Shown here piece by piece: positions 17,137 to 25,480 of a stretch of 64,000 nt of DNA. Each line of letters begins with the position of its first letter. The first letter of the stretch is position 1. Origin of the DNA: Bdellovibrio bacteriovorus W (GTDB taxonomy: Bacteria; Bdellovibrionota; Bdellovibrionia; Bdellovibrionales; Bdellovibrionaceae); assembly GCA_000525675.1 (NCBI GenBank), contig CP002190.1:2542001-2606000 (forward strand). Reading direction: 5' to 3'. A model generated the notes under the pieces. That model saw only the letters and a list, made by a program, of their open reading frames with translations. It searched no databases and had not been told where the DNA came from. The position numbers and the translations under genes were made by a program.

Positions 17137-18239
17137 TGTCGCCACAAAAAGTATTTTTAGAAATTGAAGATAAGATTAAGAAGATTCCCTTCAATGAATT
17201 TCTCATGTCCGATGATGATGAACAAAGTCACCGCGAAAAAGCGATCTCGCAGTTAATTCTAACAAATATAGAGGTTCACCCTCCAGAGGTAAAACAACGT
17301 CTGCATGATGAATTCTATGGCTTTGGCCCCTTAGAATCTCTGATGCGCGACCCTTCTATCAATGAAATCATCGTCAATAACGAATCCACAATATGGTTTG
17401 AAAAAAATGGCCAACTGCAATTAGCCGATGATCTTTTTTATTCATTAGTTTCCTATCGCAATATTATTGAGCGCATCTCGCAGAAGGCCAACACGCACCT
17501 TACAACTGAGCATCCGCGTGCAGAGGGGCATTTTGGTAATTTTCGTATCACTTTGATTGGCCCTTCATTAACAGGTGGAAAAGTCTATGTCAGTTTACGC
17601 CAACATCCGAATTCCACTTGGAGCTTAGATAAACTCTTAGAGCGTCAATGGTGCAACGTCGAACAAGCTGAAGTTCTAAAGGACATCATCGCAAAACATA
17701 AAAACTTTCTGATCGTAGGCGCAACAAGTGCTGGGAAGACTTCTGTCACCAACGCCCTTCTTGGCTTAATGAAACCTGAAGAACGATCCGTCATTATTGA
17801 AGATACCAGCGAACTTGCCCTCCCCAATCAGGCGAGTATCAAACTCTTAACTCGCTTTGACCCACAGGGCATTCTGCCCGAGGTTCGCCAAGAAGATCTT
17901 TTAAAAAGTACCCTGCGCCTAAGACCTGATCGAATTATTATGGGAGAAGTTAGGGGCTCTGAGGCCAAAGACTTTCTCATGGCGCTTGCGACTGGACACG
18001 GCGGGAGCTTTGGAACCTTGCACGCGCAAGACCCAGCCCAAGCTTTGATTCGACTTGAAATGCTCATTCAAATGGGTGCTCCTCAATGGAGTCTTATTGC
18101 CATTCGTCGTCTTATTCATATGTCTTTAAATTATATAATTGTTGCCGGTCGCAATCGGGACAACCAACGAATCCTCAAGGGAGTATTTAGAATATGCTCC
18201 CTTGAAGAAAATGGATTTTTAATTGAACAAGTCTGTTAG
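17136..18239 (+). CDS. tadA: Flp/Tad pilus assembly ATPase (CpaF/TadA family)
   Basis: 367 residues, cytosolic hexameric motor that drives Flp pilus assembly. N-terminal domain with FGPLESLMRDPSINEIIVNN, arginine region HLTTEHPRAEGHF, Walker A GATSAGKTS (about residue 192), Asp box IIEDTSELALP, Walker B RPDRIIMGEVRG and the His box GSFGTLHA. The Walker A has Ala-Thr-Ser-Ala in place of the usual Thr-Gly-Ser, a conservative variant. At 367 aa it lacks the long N-terminal region of CpaF (about 450-500 aa). Translationally coupled to the secretin. TadB/TadC platform genes and a prepilin peptidase are not in this window. Confidence 0.92.
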   Translation: MSPQKVFLEIEDKIKKIPFNEFLMSDDDEQSHREKAISQLILTNIEVHPPEVKQRLHDEFYGFGPLESLMRDPSINEIIVNNESTIWFEKNGQLQLADDLFYSLVSYRNIIERISQKANTHLTTEHPRAEGHFGNFRITLIGPSLTGGKVYVSLRQHPNSTWSLDKLLERQWCNVEQAEVLKDIIAKHKNFLIVGATSAGKTSVTNALLGLMKPEERSVIIEDTSELALPNQASIKLLTRFDPQGILPEVRQEDLLKSTLRLRPDRIIMGEVRGSEAKDFLMALATGHGGSFGTLHAQDPAQALIRLEMLIQMGAPQWSLIAIRRLIHMSLNYIIVAGRNRDNQRILKGVFRICSLEENGFLIEQVC

Positions 18240-18659
18240 CTATTCTTGAACTGGTTTTAGAGAGGGGCGAAGTTCCGGTTCAACAAGAAAGAGACTTGGG
18301 GCATTTTGCTGTGTCGAAGTAGCCATCTCTTCAGATTTGGCCGCTTCCCCAGGCTGCTTATGGAGATCTACTTTGGCGAAGAATCGATTATTAAGCTCCT
18401 CGATCACTTTCGCTTTTTTTCCTTCAGCTGTGTTCGTGTAAGTTGTCGGAGCACTCATCGGTGGAGGCATGGGTTCGAAGAACTCTCCGCCTTGACGAAT
18501 ACTTTCAATTTCCTTACTAAGAGTCAGACGATCCCCTAGTGAGTTTCGTCCATCCGGCCTCCCCATACTTGGGGCCCCTGGGCGCGCGGGTTGAGATGCC
18601 GAAACGTCCGCAAAGCGAGTGCGCGCACTGGGTGGTAAAATTCCACTGATCTTATCCAT
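18240..18659 (-). CDS. Small proline-rich protein, function unknown
   Basis: 139 residues from ATG 18659, chosen because GGAGGTGT lies about 6 nt upstream. No signal peptide or membrane helix. The first half is Pro/Ser/Arg-rich and probably disordered (PPSARTRF, ARPGAPSMGRPDGRN, FEPMPPPMSAPTT); a short amphipathic helix follows (AKVIEELNNRFFAKVDL). Its stop directly abuts the tadA stop, so the two genes are convergent with no room for a terminator. No family recognised. Confidence 0.65.
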   Translation of the reverse strand: MDKISGILPPSARTRFADVSASQPARPGAPSMGRPDGRNSLGDRLTLSKEIESIRQGGEFFEPMPPPMSAPTTYTNTAEGKKAKVIEELNNRFFAKVDLHKQPGEAAKSEEMATSTQQNAPSLFLVEPELRPSLKPVQE

Positions 18660-18776
18660 GTCACACCTCCGTGTGTTCTCTTGAAGCTTCATCCATGAAA
18701 CTCCATACAAGGCGTATCGGATTGAGATGTATTAACTTGAGACTTTTTTTACGCCGAAGCTTAGTTCTTATGCAAA

Positions 18777-19559
18777 CTAGCCTTTAGCCTCGGGCCACTT
18801 AAGCAAAACCCACGGGCTGATTGGATAACCCATCAAGCGTTCACAGCTTTGTTTGATTTCGGGGACATCCACCCCGCCCCAGAAAGTACGGCCGATCAGA
18901 AAACTCTGGGAAAACTCCATCCATCCTGGGAATTTACCAACGGCGATAGGGGCTAACTCGTTGATCGCCTCCCATGCCTGATCCGCCGTGAAATAACCTG
19001 CCATAAAATAAAGACGAACAACATGGATATAACGAGCCATGTCCCAACCGAGGATCCCTTCTCGTCCTAAATATTTATGCGTGCTCTGAATCCACTGCGC
19101 GAGTTTGTAAAGATCCTCATCGCTCATTTGGATGTCTTGAGGGTTCTCAAAATCAAAAACAAAAATTTGCTTAAATTTTTCAAGACTTGCAGAATCTATT
19201 TTCCCAGAAGCCGGCAAAGCTGAACGTAAGACGTTAAACTTCGTACGATGTCCTTGCTCGCGAATTTCTTTAAGGGCCGCTCTTGCGCTCAAACTATCGC
19301 GTACATTCCAATGAAGATCTAAGATCTCCAGAGTCTCAGATTGAAGTTCTTCTTCAAAACCCATGTTCAGGGAAAAGAAAAATGTCCCTACTTCTTTTAG
19401 TGCGGCCTGAACCTCTTCTTGGTTCTGCTCAGGGTCATGAAGGCTTTCCGCATCGATGCGTTGTAGCAACTCATCTAGAATATGGTTTTCCTCAACGAAG
19501 GCTGCCCCCAAGCTCATCAAAAACTTCTCTATATCATTGCTCGCGATTGTTTTTTGCAT
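18777..19559 (-). CDS. DUF1266-type protein
   Basis: 260 residues, no signal peptide. The C-terminal half shows the DUF1266 pattern: GWDMARYIHVVRLYFMAGYF, then AWEAINELA, a Trp-containing helix GWMEFSQSFLIGRTFWGG. DUF1266 is an uncharacterised, mostly helical domain seen alone or with other stress-type domains. The N-terminal half is acidic and helical. Divergent from the DUF4097-like gene at 19650, with about 90 nt between. Confidence 0.7.
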   Translation of the reverse strand: MQKTIASNDIEKFLMSLGAAFVEENHILDELLQRIDAESLHDPEQNQEEVQAALKEVGTFFFSLNMGFEEELQSETLEILDLHWNVRDSLSARAALKEIREQGHRTKFNVLRSALPASGKIDSASLEKFKQIFVFDFENPQDIQMSDEDLYKLAQWIQSTHKYLGREGILGWDMARYIHVVRLYFMAGYFTADQAWEAINELAPIAVGKFPGWMEFSQSFLIGRTFWGGVDVPEIKQSCERLMGYPISPWVLLKWPEAKG

Positions 19560-19649
19560 GAAGACCCTTTTCCAGCGTTTCAGTTTCTTTTCGATGGTCT
19601 TGATGATAGTTTGTTATTGGAATTTCTCAACTATAAAGGGCACAGGACA

Positions 19650-20297
19650 ATGTTAAAAAAAGTCATTTTAGGGCTGGCAGCTTTGTTTTTTATTTTCATT
19701 GGCGGCCTCATCCTTCTTATGAGTTATGCCTTTAATAATCCAGATAGAATTTTCGATGCCCTGACAAGCGTCACCGATCGCGTAATGCAGGGACAACCTT
19801 ACGAAGAAAACGGAGAGTTCTTTCTTCAAGGAATTGAAACACTCAATATCCAATCACGTAGTGTGCCTGTTAAAATCTTCAATCACACGGGAAATACAAT
19901 GAAGATCAAACTTCAAGGCAAAGTTCCTCGTTTTGATAAAGGGCCTTTTATTGCAGAAAACCTTTTGAACTCTAGCTTAGCCTTACAAATCCAAGAACCT
20001 CTGGCCAGCAACTGGATGAATTTAAATATCAATGGTGAAGAGTATAGCGCTAGTACCGACTCTGAACTGACTGCTTCGATATATATTCCTGAGTCCTACG
20101 CTGGTAAATTAGAAATCGGGACAGCTTCTGCGAGTATCGATATGACGATTGGTGAAAGTAAAATCTATGAGATTGAAATTCAAACGAAGTCAGGTGAAAT
20201 CAAAAATGATTACGCCCCTTCGGCACCAACGGCTGATGCGAAAGTCTCTCCTGTGGTTTTAAAATCCATCAGCGGAAACATATCTGTTCATAACTAA
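19650..20297 (+). CDS. Membrane-anchored beta-repeat protein (DUF4097-like)
   Basis: 215 residues from ATG 19650 (AGGA upstream); the longer open frame to 19482 runs through the divergent gene and is not believable. One N-terminal transmembrane helix (residues about 3-26, VILGLAALFFIFIGGLILLM), then a periplasmic beta-rich part with alternating strands such as LNIQSRSVPVKIFNH, LEIGTASASIDMTIG and IQTKSGEIKNDY. The pattern of short beta turns resembles DUF4097 putative adhesin domains. Family call is moderate. Confidence 0.6.
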   Translation: MLKKVILGLAALFFIFIGGLILLMSYAFNNPDRIFDALTSVTDRVMQGQPYEENGEFFLQGIETLNIQSRSVPVKIFNHTGNTMKIKLQGKVPRFDKGPFIAENLLNSSLALQIQEPLASNWMNLNINGEEYSASTDSELTASIYIPESYAGKLEIGTASASIDMTIGESKIYEIEIQTKSGEIKNDYAPSAPTADAKVSPVVLKSISGNISVHN

Positions 20298-20341
20298 AAT
20301 TTATTCTAAAATTTTGCATTAAATATTTAAATGAGGGCACC

Positions 20342-21523
20342 TTGGAAATTCGTTTTAATCCCACTTTGTTTTATCTCATTATTAAAATTCTTTTTATCTC
20401 GATACTTTTTGTTCTTCTTTGGAAGGCCATCACATTCCTTCGGGGAAAGTTTGAATCGTGGTTCAAAGGCAAGCTCGATTCAAAACTTACAAAGCTCACC
20501 CAAAAAAACTTTCTAAATATCGACCCTGTGGTCATTCGCCACAGTCTAATGGCGACAATCAAGGCCTGCGTGTTTTTTCTTCGCGCTTGCTTGATATATT
20601 TATTTGGGACTTCTTTACTTCTATCGATTCCTTATACTCAAACTTGGTCTGAACAAATCATTGAGTATATTCTCTCCCCCTTACGCTGGCTGGGAGCCGG
20701 AGTTATCTCCATTGTACCGAATATTTTCTTTATCTCTGTCATCGCTTTCGTGACTCACTATCTTCTGAAAGTCGTTAAGGTCTTCTTCACTTCAGTCAAG
20801 GAAGGGCGAATTCAGCTTCAGGGATTTCATACAGATTGGGCAGACTCTACTTATCACATTATTCGAGTATTAGTTTTTGTTTTCGCAGCCGTCATCTGTT
20901 TCCCCTATATTCCGGGCTCTGACTCTCCGGCATTCAAAGGCCTTTCGGTTTTCTTAGGGGTTTTAGTTTCTCTTGGTTCATCTTCTGCCATTAGCAATAT
21001 GATGTCTGGCCTAGTAATAACCTACATGCGTCCTTTCAGAGTTGGTGACCGCGTTCAAATCGTCAACGTTGTCGGAGACATTGTTGAGAAGAATCTACTT
21101 GTGACTCGCGTACGTACAGCCCGTAACGTGGACGTGACGGTGCCTAACTCTATGATTCTCTCAAACCACATTACGAATTATAGCTTTCAAGCAGAAGGCA
21201 AGGGAGTGATTATGATTGCTACCGTTACCATCGGTTACGATGTCCCTTGGCAAAAAGTCCATCAAGCTCTTTTAGAAGCCGCTAAGAACACAGAGTTCAT
21301 TATCGATTCGCCAAAGTCTTTCGTTCTTCAGACAGCTCTTAATGATTTCCACGTTTCCTATGAACTCAATGCTTGGACAAAAAATCCACAAAAGATGGGC
21401 GCCATTAACTCAGATTTGAACAAGAATATCTTAGATGCTTGTGCACGACACGGAATCGAAATCATGTCGCCGCACTTTGTAGCCAATCGCGATGGATCTA
21501 ACAAAGTACTTCCAATTGAATAA
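20342..21523 (+). CDS. MscS-family mechanosensitive channel
   Basis: 393 residues using a TTG start at 20342 with GAGGGCAC just upstream; no ATG fits. Four or so hydrophobic helices cover residues 8-230. The pore helix and beta domain show the MscS pattern: SSSAISNMMSGLVITYMRPF, VGDRVQI, then VTVPNSMILSNHITNYS. C-terminal alpha/beta domain to the end. MscS channels open on membrane tension and protect against osmotic downshock. A bidirectional terminator follows immediately. Confidence 0.88.
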   Translation: MEIRFNPTLFYLIIKILFISILFVLLWKAITFLRGKFESWFKGKLDSKLTKLTQKNFLNIDPVVIRHSLMATIKACVFFLRACLIYLFGTSLLLSIPYTQTWSEQIIEYILSPLRWLGAGVISIVPNIFFISVIAFVTHYLLKVVKVFFTSVKEGRIQLQGFHTDWADSTYHIIRVLVFVFAAVICFPYIPGSDSPAFKGLSVFLGVLVSLGSSSAISNMMSGLVITYMRPFRVGDRVQIVNVVGDIVEKNLLVTRVRTARNVDVTVPNSMILSNHITNYSFQAEGKGVIMIATVTIGYDVPWQKVHQALLEAAKNTEFIIDSPKSFVLQTALNDFHVSYELNAWTKNPQKMGAINSDLNKNILDACARHGIEIMSPHFVANRDGSNKVLPIE

Positions 21524-21527
21524 AAAA

Positions 21528-21560
21528 AAAGCCCCAACCTGAATGAGTTGGGGCTTTTTT
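21528..21560. terminator. Bidirectional intrinsic terminator
   Basis: AGCCCCAAC / GTTGGGGCT stem with A9 on the left and T9 on the right, between convergent mscS-like and aspS genes. Confidence 0.92.
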
Positions 21561-21580
21561 TTTGCTTTCGATTTGTTTTC

Positions 21581-23392
21581 TTAAGCTTTCGTTTCTTCTA
21601 AATTGCGTTCAGCCTGTGGGCTTAAACGAATTCCAACTTCGACAAGTTGATCACGGCTTACTTCACTTGGACACTCAGCCATAATATCAGAAGCCTTTGC
21701 TGTTTTCGGGAAGGCAATCACTTCACGGATTGCATCCGTTCCGCAAAGAAGCATAACTAGACGATCTAAACCCCAAGCAATCCCACCATGTGGAGGAGCT
21801 CCATAGCTAAGAGCATCTAGCAAGAATCCAAATTTTGCTTCTTGCTCTTCTTTACCCATGCCTAAAAGTTTAAACATGGCCTGCTGAAGTTCAGAGCGAT
21901 AGATACGAATACTTCCGCCACCCATTTCATAACCGTTACATACAAGGTCATAGGCTTTTGCAAGCATCTGTCCGTAAGAGCCTTCTTTGCCTTCGATTAG
22001 ATCTTGAACAAACTCATCCTTCGGAGATGTGAACGGATGATGACGAGAAACCCAACGCTTTTCTTCTGGAGAATATTCAAATGCTGGGAAGTCCACAACC
22101 CATAGGAAATGATCCTTCGTTGTATCAATCAACCCTAGTTCTTTGCCAAGGTGCAAACGCAAAGCTGATAATGAAGCACACGCCACATCAAAATCATCGG
22201 CAACAACAAGAACGCAATCTCCCGCTTTACCACCTGCTTTAGCGAAAATTTCTGCAAGCTTTTCTGGAGTGAAGAACTTAGATACAGGAGAAACAAATGA
22301 ACCATCTGCTTCATTCTTAATCCACACAAGTCCTTTGGCTCCACCGCGTTTAGCAATATCTGTCAATTTATCAAACTGCCCACGGGTAAAAGCTCCCCCC
22401 TTAGGCACAGCAAGACCTCTGACGATTCCAGAGCGAGCAATGACGTCGTCAAATACTTTAAAACCACTGTTTGTAACAACAGAGGCTAAGTCTTGAATCT
22501 CCATCGCAAAGCGCGTGTCTGGCTTATCACTGCCAAAGCGATCCATCGCCTCTTGGAAAGACATTCTAGGAACTGCGCCAATATCGACACCTTTGATTTC
22601 TTTCCAAATCATGCGCAACATTTCTTCATTCAGTTGCATGATATCTTCCTGATCAATGAAAGACATCTCCATATCGATCTGAGAAAACTCAGGTTGACGG
22701 TCTGCACGTAAGTCTTCATCACGGAAGCAACGAGCAATCTGGAAATAACGATCGTAACCAGAAACCATCAACAATTGTTTTAAGATTTGTGGTGACTGAG
22801 GAAGGGCATAGAAAGTTCCTTGGTTCACACGTGATGGAACTAAATAGTCACGCGCGCCCTCTGGAGTAGACTTAAATAGAATTGGTGTCTCGACTTCAAG
22901 GAAGCCCTTTTCAGAAAGGAAACGACGAACCAATTGAGTTACTTTATGACGAGTCACTAAGTTGTACGTCAAACGTGGAGAGCGCAGATCTAAGTAACGA
23001 TGTTTCAAACGCAAAGTTTCATTAACGTTTTGATCATCGACTTGGAAAGGAGGCACCGCAGACTCGTTAAGAATTTCGCAGCGAAGCGCTTCGATCTCAA
23101 TTTCACCTGTGGACATTTTTGCGTTCTTCATACCTTCAGGGCGAGCACGAACCACACCCTCAACAGCCAATACAAATTCTCCACGAAGATTTTTTGCAGC
23201 GGATGTCTCTGCGTTATTAGGATCTAAAACTACCTGTACTTTACCTTCACGATCTCTGAGATCAATAAAGACAAGACTTCCGTGGTCGCGACGAACGTCC
23301 ACCCATCCCATAAGGACAACTTTTTGTCCCGCTTGGGCCAATCCTAATTTACCGCAATAATGTGTTCTCTTAAGGTCTTTTACAAACTTCAT
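21581..23392 (-). CDS. aspS: Aspartyl-tRNA synthetase
   Basis: 603 residues, standard length for the bacterial type with the inserted GAD domain. N-terminal OB-fold anticodon domain (GWVDVRRDHGSLVFIDLRD). Class II core motifs: motif 1 region in FLEVETPIL, motif 2 with FRDEDLRADRQPEFSQID, and motif 3 GAPPHGGIAWGLDRLVML near the C-terminus. It charges tRNA(Asp) in the cytosol. Whether it also charges tRNA(Asn) cannot be told by eye. AGGGTGAT precedes the ATG. Confidence 0.98.
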   Translation of the reverse strand: MKFVKDLKRTHYCGKLGLAQAGQKVVLMGWVDVRRDHGSLVFIDLRDREGKVQVVLDPNNAETSAAKNLRGEFVLAVEGVVRARPEGMKNAKMSTGEIEIEALRCEILNESAVPPFQVDDQNVNETLRLKHRYLDLRSPRLTYNLVTRHKVTQLVRRFLSEKGFLEVETPILFKSTPEGARDYLVPSRVNQGTFYALPQSPQILKQLLMVSGYDRYFQIARCFRDEDLRADRQPEFSQIDMEMSFIDQEDIMQLNEEMLRMIWKEIKGVDIGAVPRMSFQEAMDRFGSDKPDTRFAMEIQDLASVVTNSGFKVFDDVIARSGIVRGLAVPKGGAFTRGQFDKLTDIAKRGGAKGLVWIKNEADGSFVSPVSKFFTPEKLAEIFAKAGGKAGDCVLVVADDFDVACASLSALRLHLGKELGLIDTTKDHFLWVVDFPAFEYSPEEKRWVSRHHPFTSPKDEFVQDLIEGKEGSYGQMLAKAYDLVCNGYEMGGGSIRIYRSELQQAMFKLLGMGKEEQEAKFGFLLDALSYGAPPHGGIAWGLDRLVMLLCGTDAIREVIAFPKTAKASDIMAECPSEVSRDQLVEVGIRLSPQAERNLEETKA

Positions 23393-23579
23393 ATAATCAC
23401 CCTATCTATGACGCACAGATTTACATATTGTCCTCTTACAGTCAAAAAACATATTCGTAAGACTTCGTCTTTAAGACGGCTGGTCGTAGCTAATACTCTT
23501 CAAATTACCGCTGAAATATTTTATAGTGAGAGAGTCTTTTTTAGAAACTGAACGGTACATGTCGTCGAAAAGAGGAGCC

Positions 23580-23885
23580 ATGCCAAAATTCACAATTGAT
23601 CATCAAAGTAAACACAACCCTGAAGAAGCCTACGAAAAGATCAAAGAGTTTCTTGAAAATGATCAGGACATTCGACGCTTCGATCCAAAACTGCAATGTT
23701 CCTTCAACGATGGCTCCAAAAAGGCGTCTATGAAAGGTTCTCAGTTTAAAGCGGATATGGAAGTTCTCTCTTCTGGAGATGGCTGTAAGGTTTCTGTCAC
23801 AGTGGATCTGCCATTGATGCTGACGCCTTTTAAGGGTAAAGTGCAGGACACTCTTCAAAGGAAGCTAACTAAGTATCTTGGATAG
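23580..23885 (+). CDS. Polyhydroxyalkanoic-acid-system family small protein
   Basis: 101 residues from ATG 23580, supported by GAGGAG 3 nt upstream; the frame is open to 23526 without a signal. The pattern PKFTIDHQSKHNPEEAYEK, a middle beta segment KASMKGSQFKADMEV and VDLPLMLTPFKGKV near the end match the PHA_gran_rgn/polyhydroxyalkanoic acid system family, a small START-like fold of unclear role. It is 5 nt from the sigma-factor gene and presumably co-transcribed. Confidence 0.65.
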   Translation: MPKFTIDHQSKHNPEEAYEKIKEFLENDQDIRRFDPKLQCSFNDGSKKASMKGSQFKADMEVLSSGDGCKVSVTVDLPLMLTPFKGKVQDTLQRKLTKYLG

Positions 23886-23890
23886 GACAA

Positions 23891-25009
23891 ATGGCTAAGA
23901 CCAAGAAAAGCACTCCCGCATCTGGTTCTGAGAAGAAGACAAAAAAATCTCCCTCAGAGTCGCCGACAAAATCAAAAAAAAGGGCTGCCACAGCAGAACC
24001 CTCTAAATCTGTCGTGGCCGAAATCGTGGATGACGATTCTTATGAAAGCCATGAAGACTCCGATTCTGATATTGAAACCAATCGCGTAGAGGTTATCGAA
24101 GCCCCCTACGCCGCCGATGATGAATTTGAAGAGCCCACAATTGAGAGGGCTCTATCGATTCCATCGGAAGCTAAAACACTCGCAACAACCGATCCTCTTA
24201 CTTTGTATTTAAGTGAAATCAGTAGATATCGTGTTTTGACTCGCGAAGAAGAGATGGATCTTGCCAAAAAATACATTGAAACCAAGGACCCAGAGATTGC
24301 CGAAACCCTGGTAAAATCAAATCTGCGCTTCGTTGTTAAAGTCGCGGCAGAATACTCTAAATTTGGCTCTAAAATGATCGACCTTATCCAAGAAGGAAAC
24401 GTCGGCTTGATGCATGCGGTGAGAGAGTTTAATCCCTATAAAGGGGCGCGCCTTATCACCTACGCCGTATGGTGGATTCGTGGATACATTCAAGAGTATC
24501 TAATGCGTCAGTACTCTTTGGTGCGCATAGGAACGACCCAAAACCAAAGAAAACTTTTCTATCAATTACAAAAAGAGAAAGATGCACTCGATGCTATGGG
24601 TATTGAGCCCAACTTAACTCTTATCAGCAGTCGACTTGGAATTCCAGAAAACGAAGTTCGCGATATGGCGATGAGAATGTCTGGAAGAGATCTGAGTTTA
24701 GATCGTCCCGTGAATGATGAATCCGGCGCAAGCTTTGGTGAAATGCAAAGTAACGAGGACGCCTCTGACCTTGAAGACCAGCTTGGCAAGGCACAAGAAC
24801 TAAGTCTTCTAAAAACCGCCATTGAAGAACTTCGCCCTGAACTCTCTGAAAGAGAACTTATCATCTTAGATGAAAGAATTCTAAGCGACGCCCCACTCAC
24901 TCTCCAAGAAATCGGAGAAAAACACGGAATCACACGCGAAGCTGTTCGCCAAATGGAAGTCCGCGTGATGAAGAAGATCCGTAATAAACTCGAAGAGAAA
25001 CATAGCTAA
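23891..25009 (+). CDS. rpoH: RpoH-like (sigma-32 type) RNA polymerase sigma factor with charged N-terminal extension
   Basis: 372 residues. Residues 1-95 are a disordered, first Lys/Ser/Pro-rich then Asp/Glu-rich extension not present in E. coli RpoH (284 aa). The sigma-70 core follows: region 1.2 DPLTLYLSEISRY, region 2 with LRFVVKVAAEY, IDLIQEGNVGLMHAV and TYAVWWIRGYIQEYL, an RpoH-box-like QRKLFYQLQKEKD, and region 4 helix-turn-helix TLQEIGEKHGITREAVRQME. Heat-shock sigma identity rests mainly on the QRKLF box and on the short spacer; a group 3/RpoD-related sigma is the alternative. Followed by two structured non-coding elements. Confidence 0.75.
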   Translation: MAKTKKSTPASGSEKKTKKSPSESPTKSKKRAATAEPSKSVVAEIVDDDSYESHEDSDSDIETNRVEVIEAPYAADDEFEEPTIERALSIPSEAKTLATTDPLTLYLSEISRYRVLTREEEMDLAKKYIETKDPEIAETLVKSNLRFVVKVAAEYSKFGSKMIDLIQEGNVGLMHAVREFNPYKGARLITYAVWWIRGYIQEYLMRQYSLVRIGTTQNQRKLFYQLQKEKDALDAMGIEPNLTLISSRLGIPENEVRDMAMRMSGRDLSLDRPVNDESGASFGEMQSNEDASDLEDQLGKAQELSLLKTAIEELRPELSERELIILDERILSDAPLTLQEIGEKHGITREAVRQMEVRVMKKIRNKLEEKHS

Positions 25010-25025
25010 CTAAGAAAGACCGCCC

Positions 25026-25149
25026 GCAAGAGGGAAGTTCCCCTATGAAAGGGACGCCCTCCATGGCTCAACCGGCTGTCTTGACCGCCTTCAGCGGTCG
25101 CGGGCATCGTGCCCGCCGGAGCCCTTGCATAGGGGAACTTCCCTCTCGC
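25026..25149. ncRNA. Large imperfect hairpin element after rpoH
   Basis: A perfect 19-bp inverted repeat (25029-25047 with 25128-25146, AGAGGGAAGTTCCCCTATG and its complement) encloses two further perfect hairpins: GACCGC/GCGGTC at 25083-25099 and GCGGGCA/TGCCCGC at 25100-25116. No open frame explains it. It may be a structured RNA, a transcript-end element for rpoH, or a mobile repeat. Strand cannot be decided. Confidence 0.6.
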
Positions 25150-25324
25150 AGGCTCATTCTTATTTCGACATACTTTCTTTTTTTTCAGCTTACAAAGCCA
25201 AATCATCCAGTGAAAGAGCTATGGCACTAGCACCGCTAACTAATGGGTGTTCAACACAAGAATTTGCGATGGGGCCAGAGTAAGTTCATGGTCGAAAGTC
25301 GCCTGTCTCCATGGGAGCTTCTCT

Positions 25325-25480
25325 CGCTCTTAACCAGAAAAGCTAAGAACGGTCAAAAAGGTTCAAATGCAAGGCGGAGGGTTTCGATTGAAGCGGAGGC
25401 GTACTTCAAGTACGTCGCAGCGAAAAGCGAGGCCCGACAACGAAGCAGTTGGGCCTTTTTCACCGTTCTGGGTTAAGCGA
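25325..25480. ncRNA. Structured element with long-range pairing directly after fliA
   Basis: Outer arms AGAACGGTCAAAAAGG (25346-25361) and CCTTTTTCACCGTTCT (25454-25469) pair with a single mismatch. A further arm, CTTAACC (25331 area), pairs with GGTTAAG (25471-25477), which overlaps the fliA stop codon. Inside are AGGCCC/GGGCCT (25430-25456) and a CGTACTT/AAGTACG hairpin (about 25399-25414). On the minus strand this is the immediate 3' region of fliA. It resembles, from memory, structured intergenic repeats seen after genes in other proteobacteria; I cannot name the family with certainty. Confidence 0.6.

Noticed and set aside
25243-25476. 77-aa open frame between rpoH and fliA
   Set aside because: It runs through the paired arms of the structured element and has no binding site or protein-like composition.
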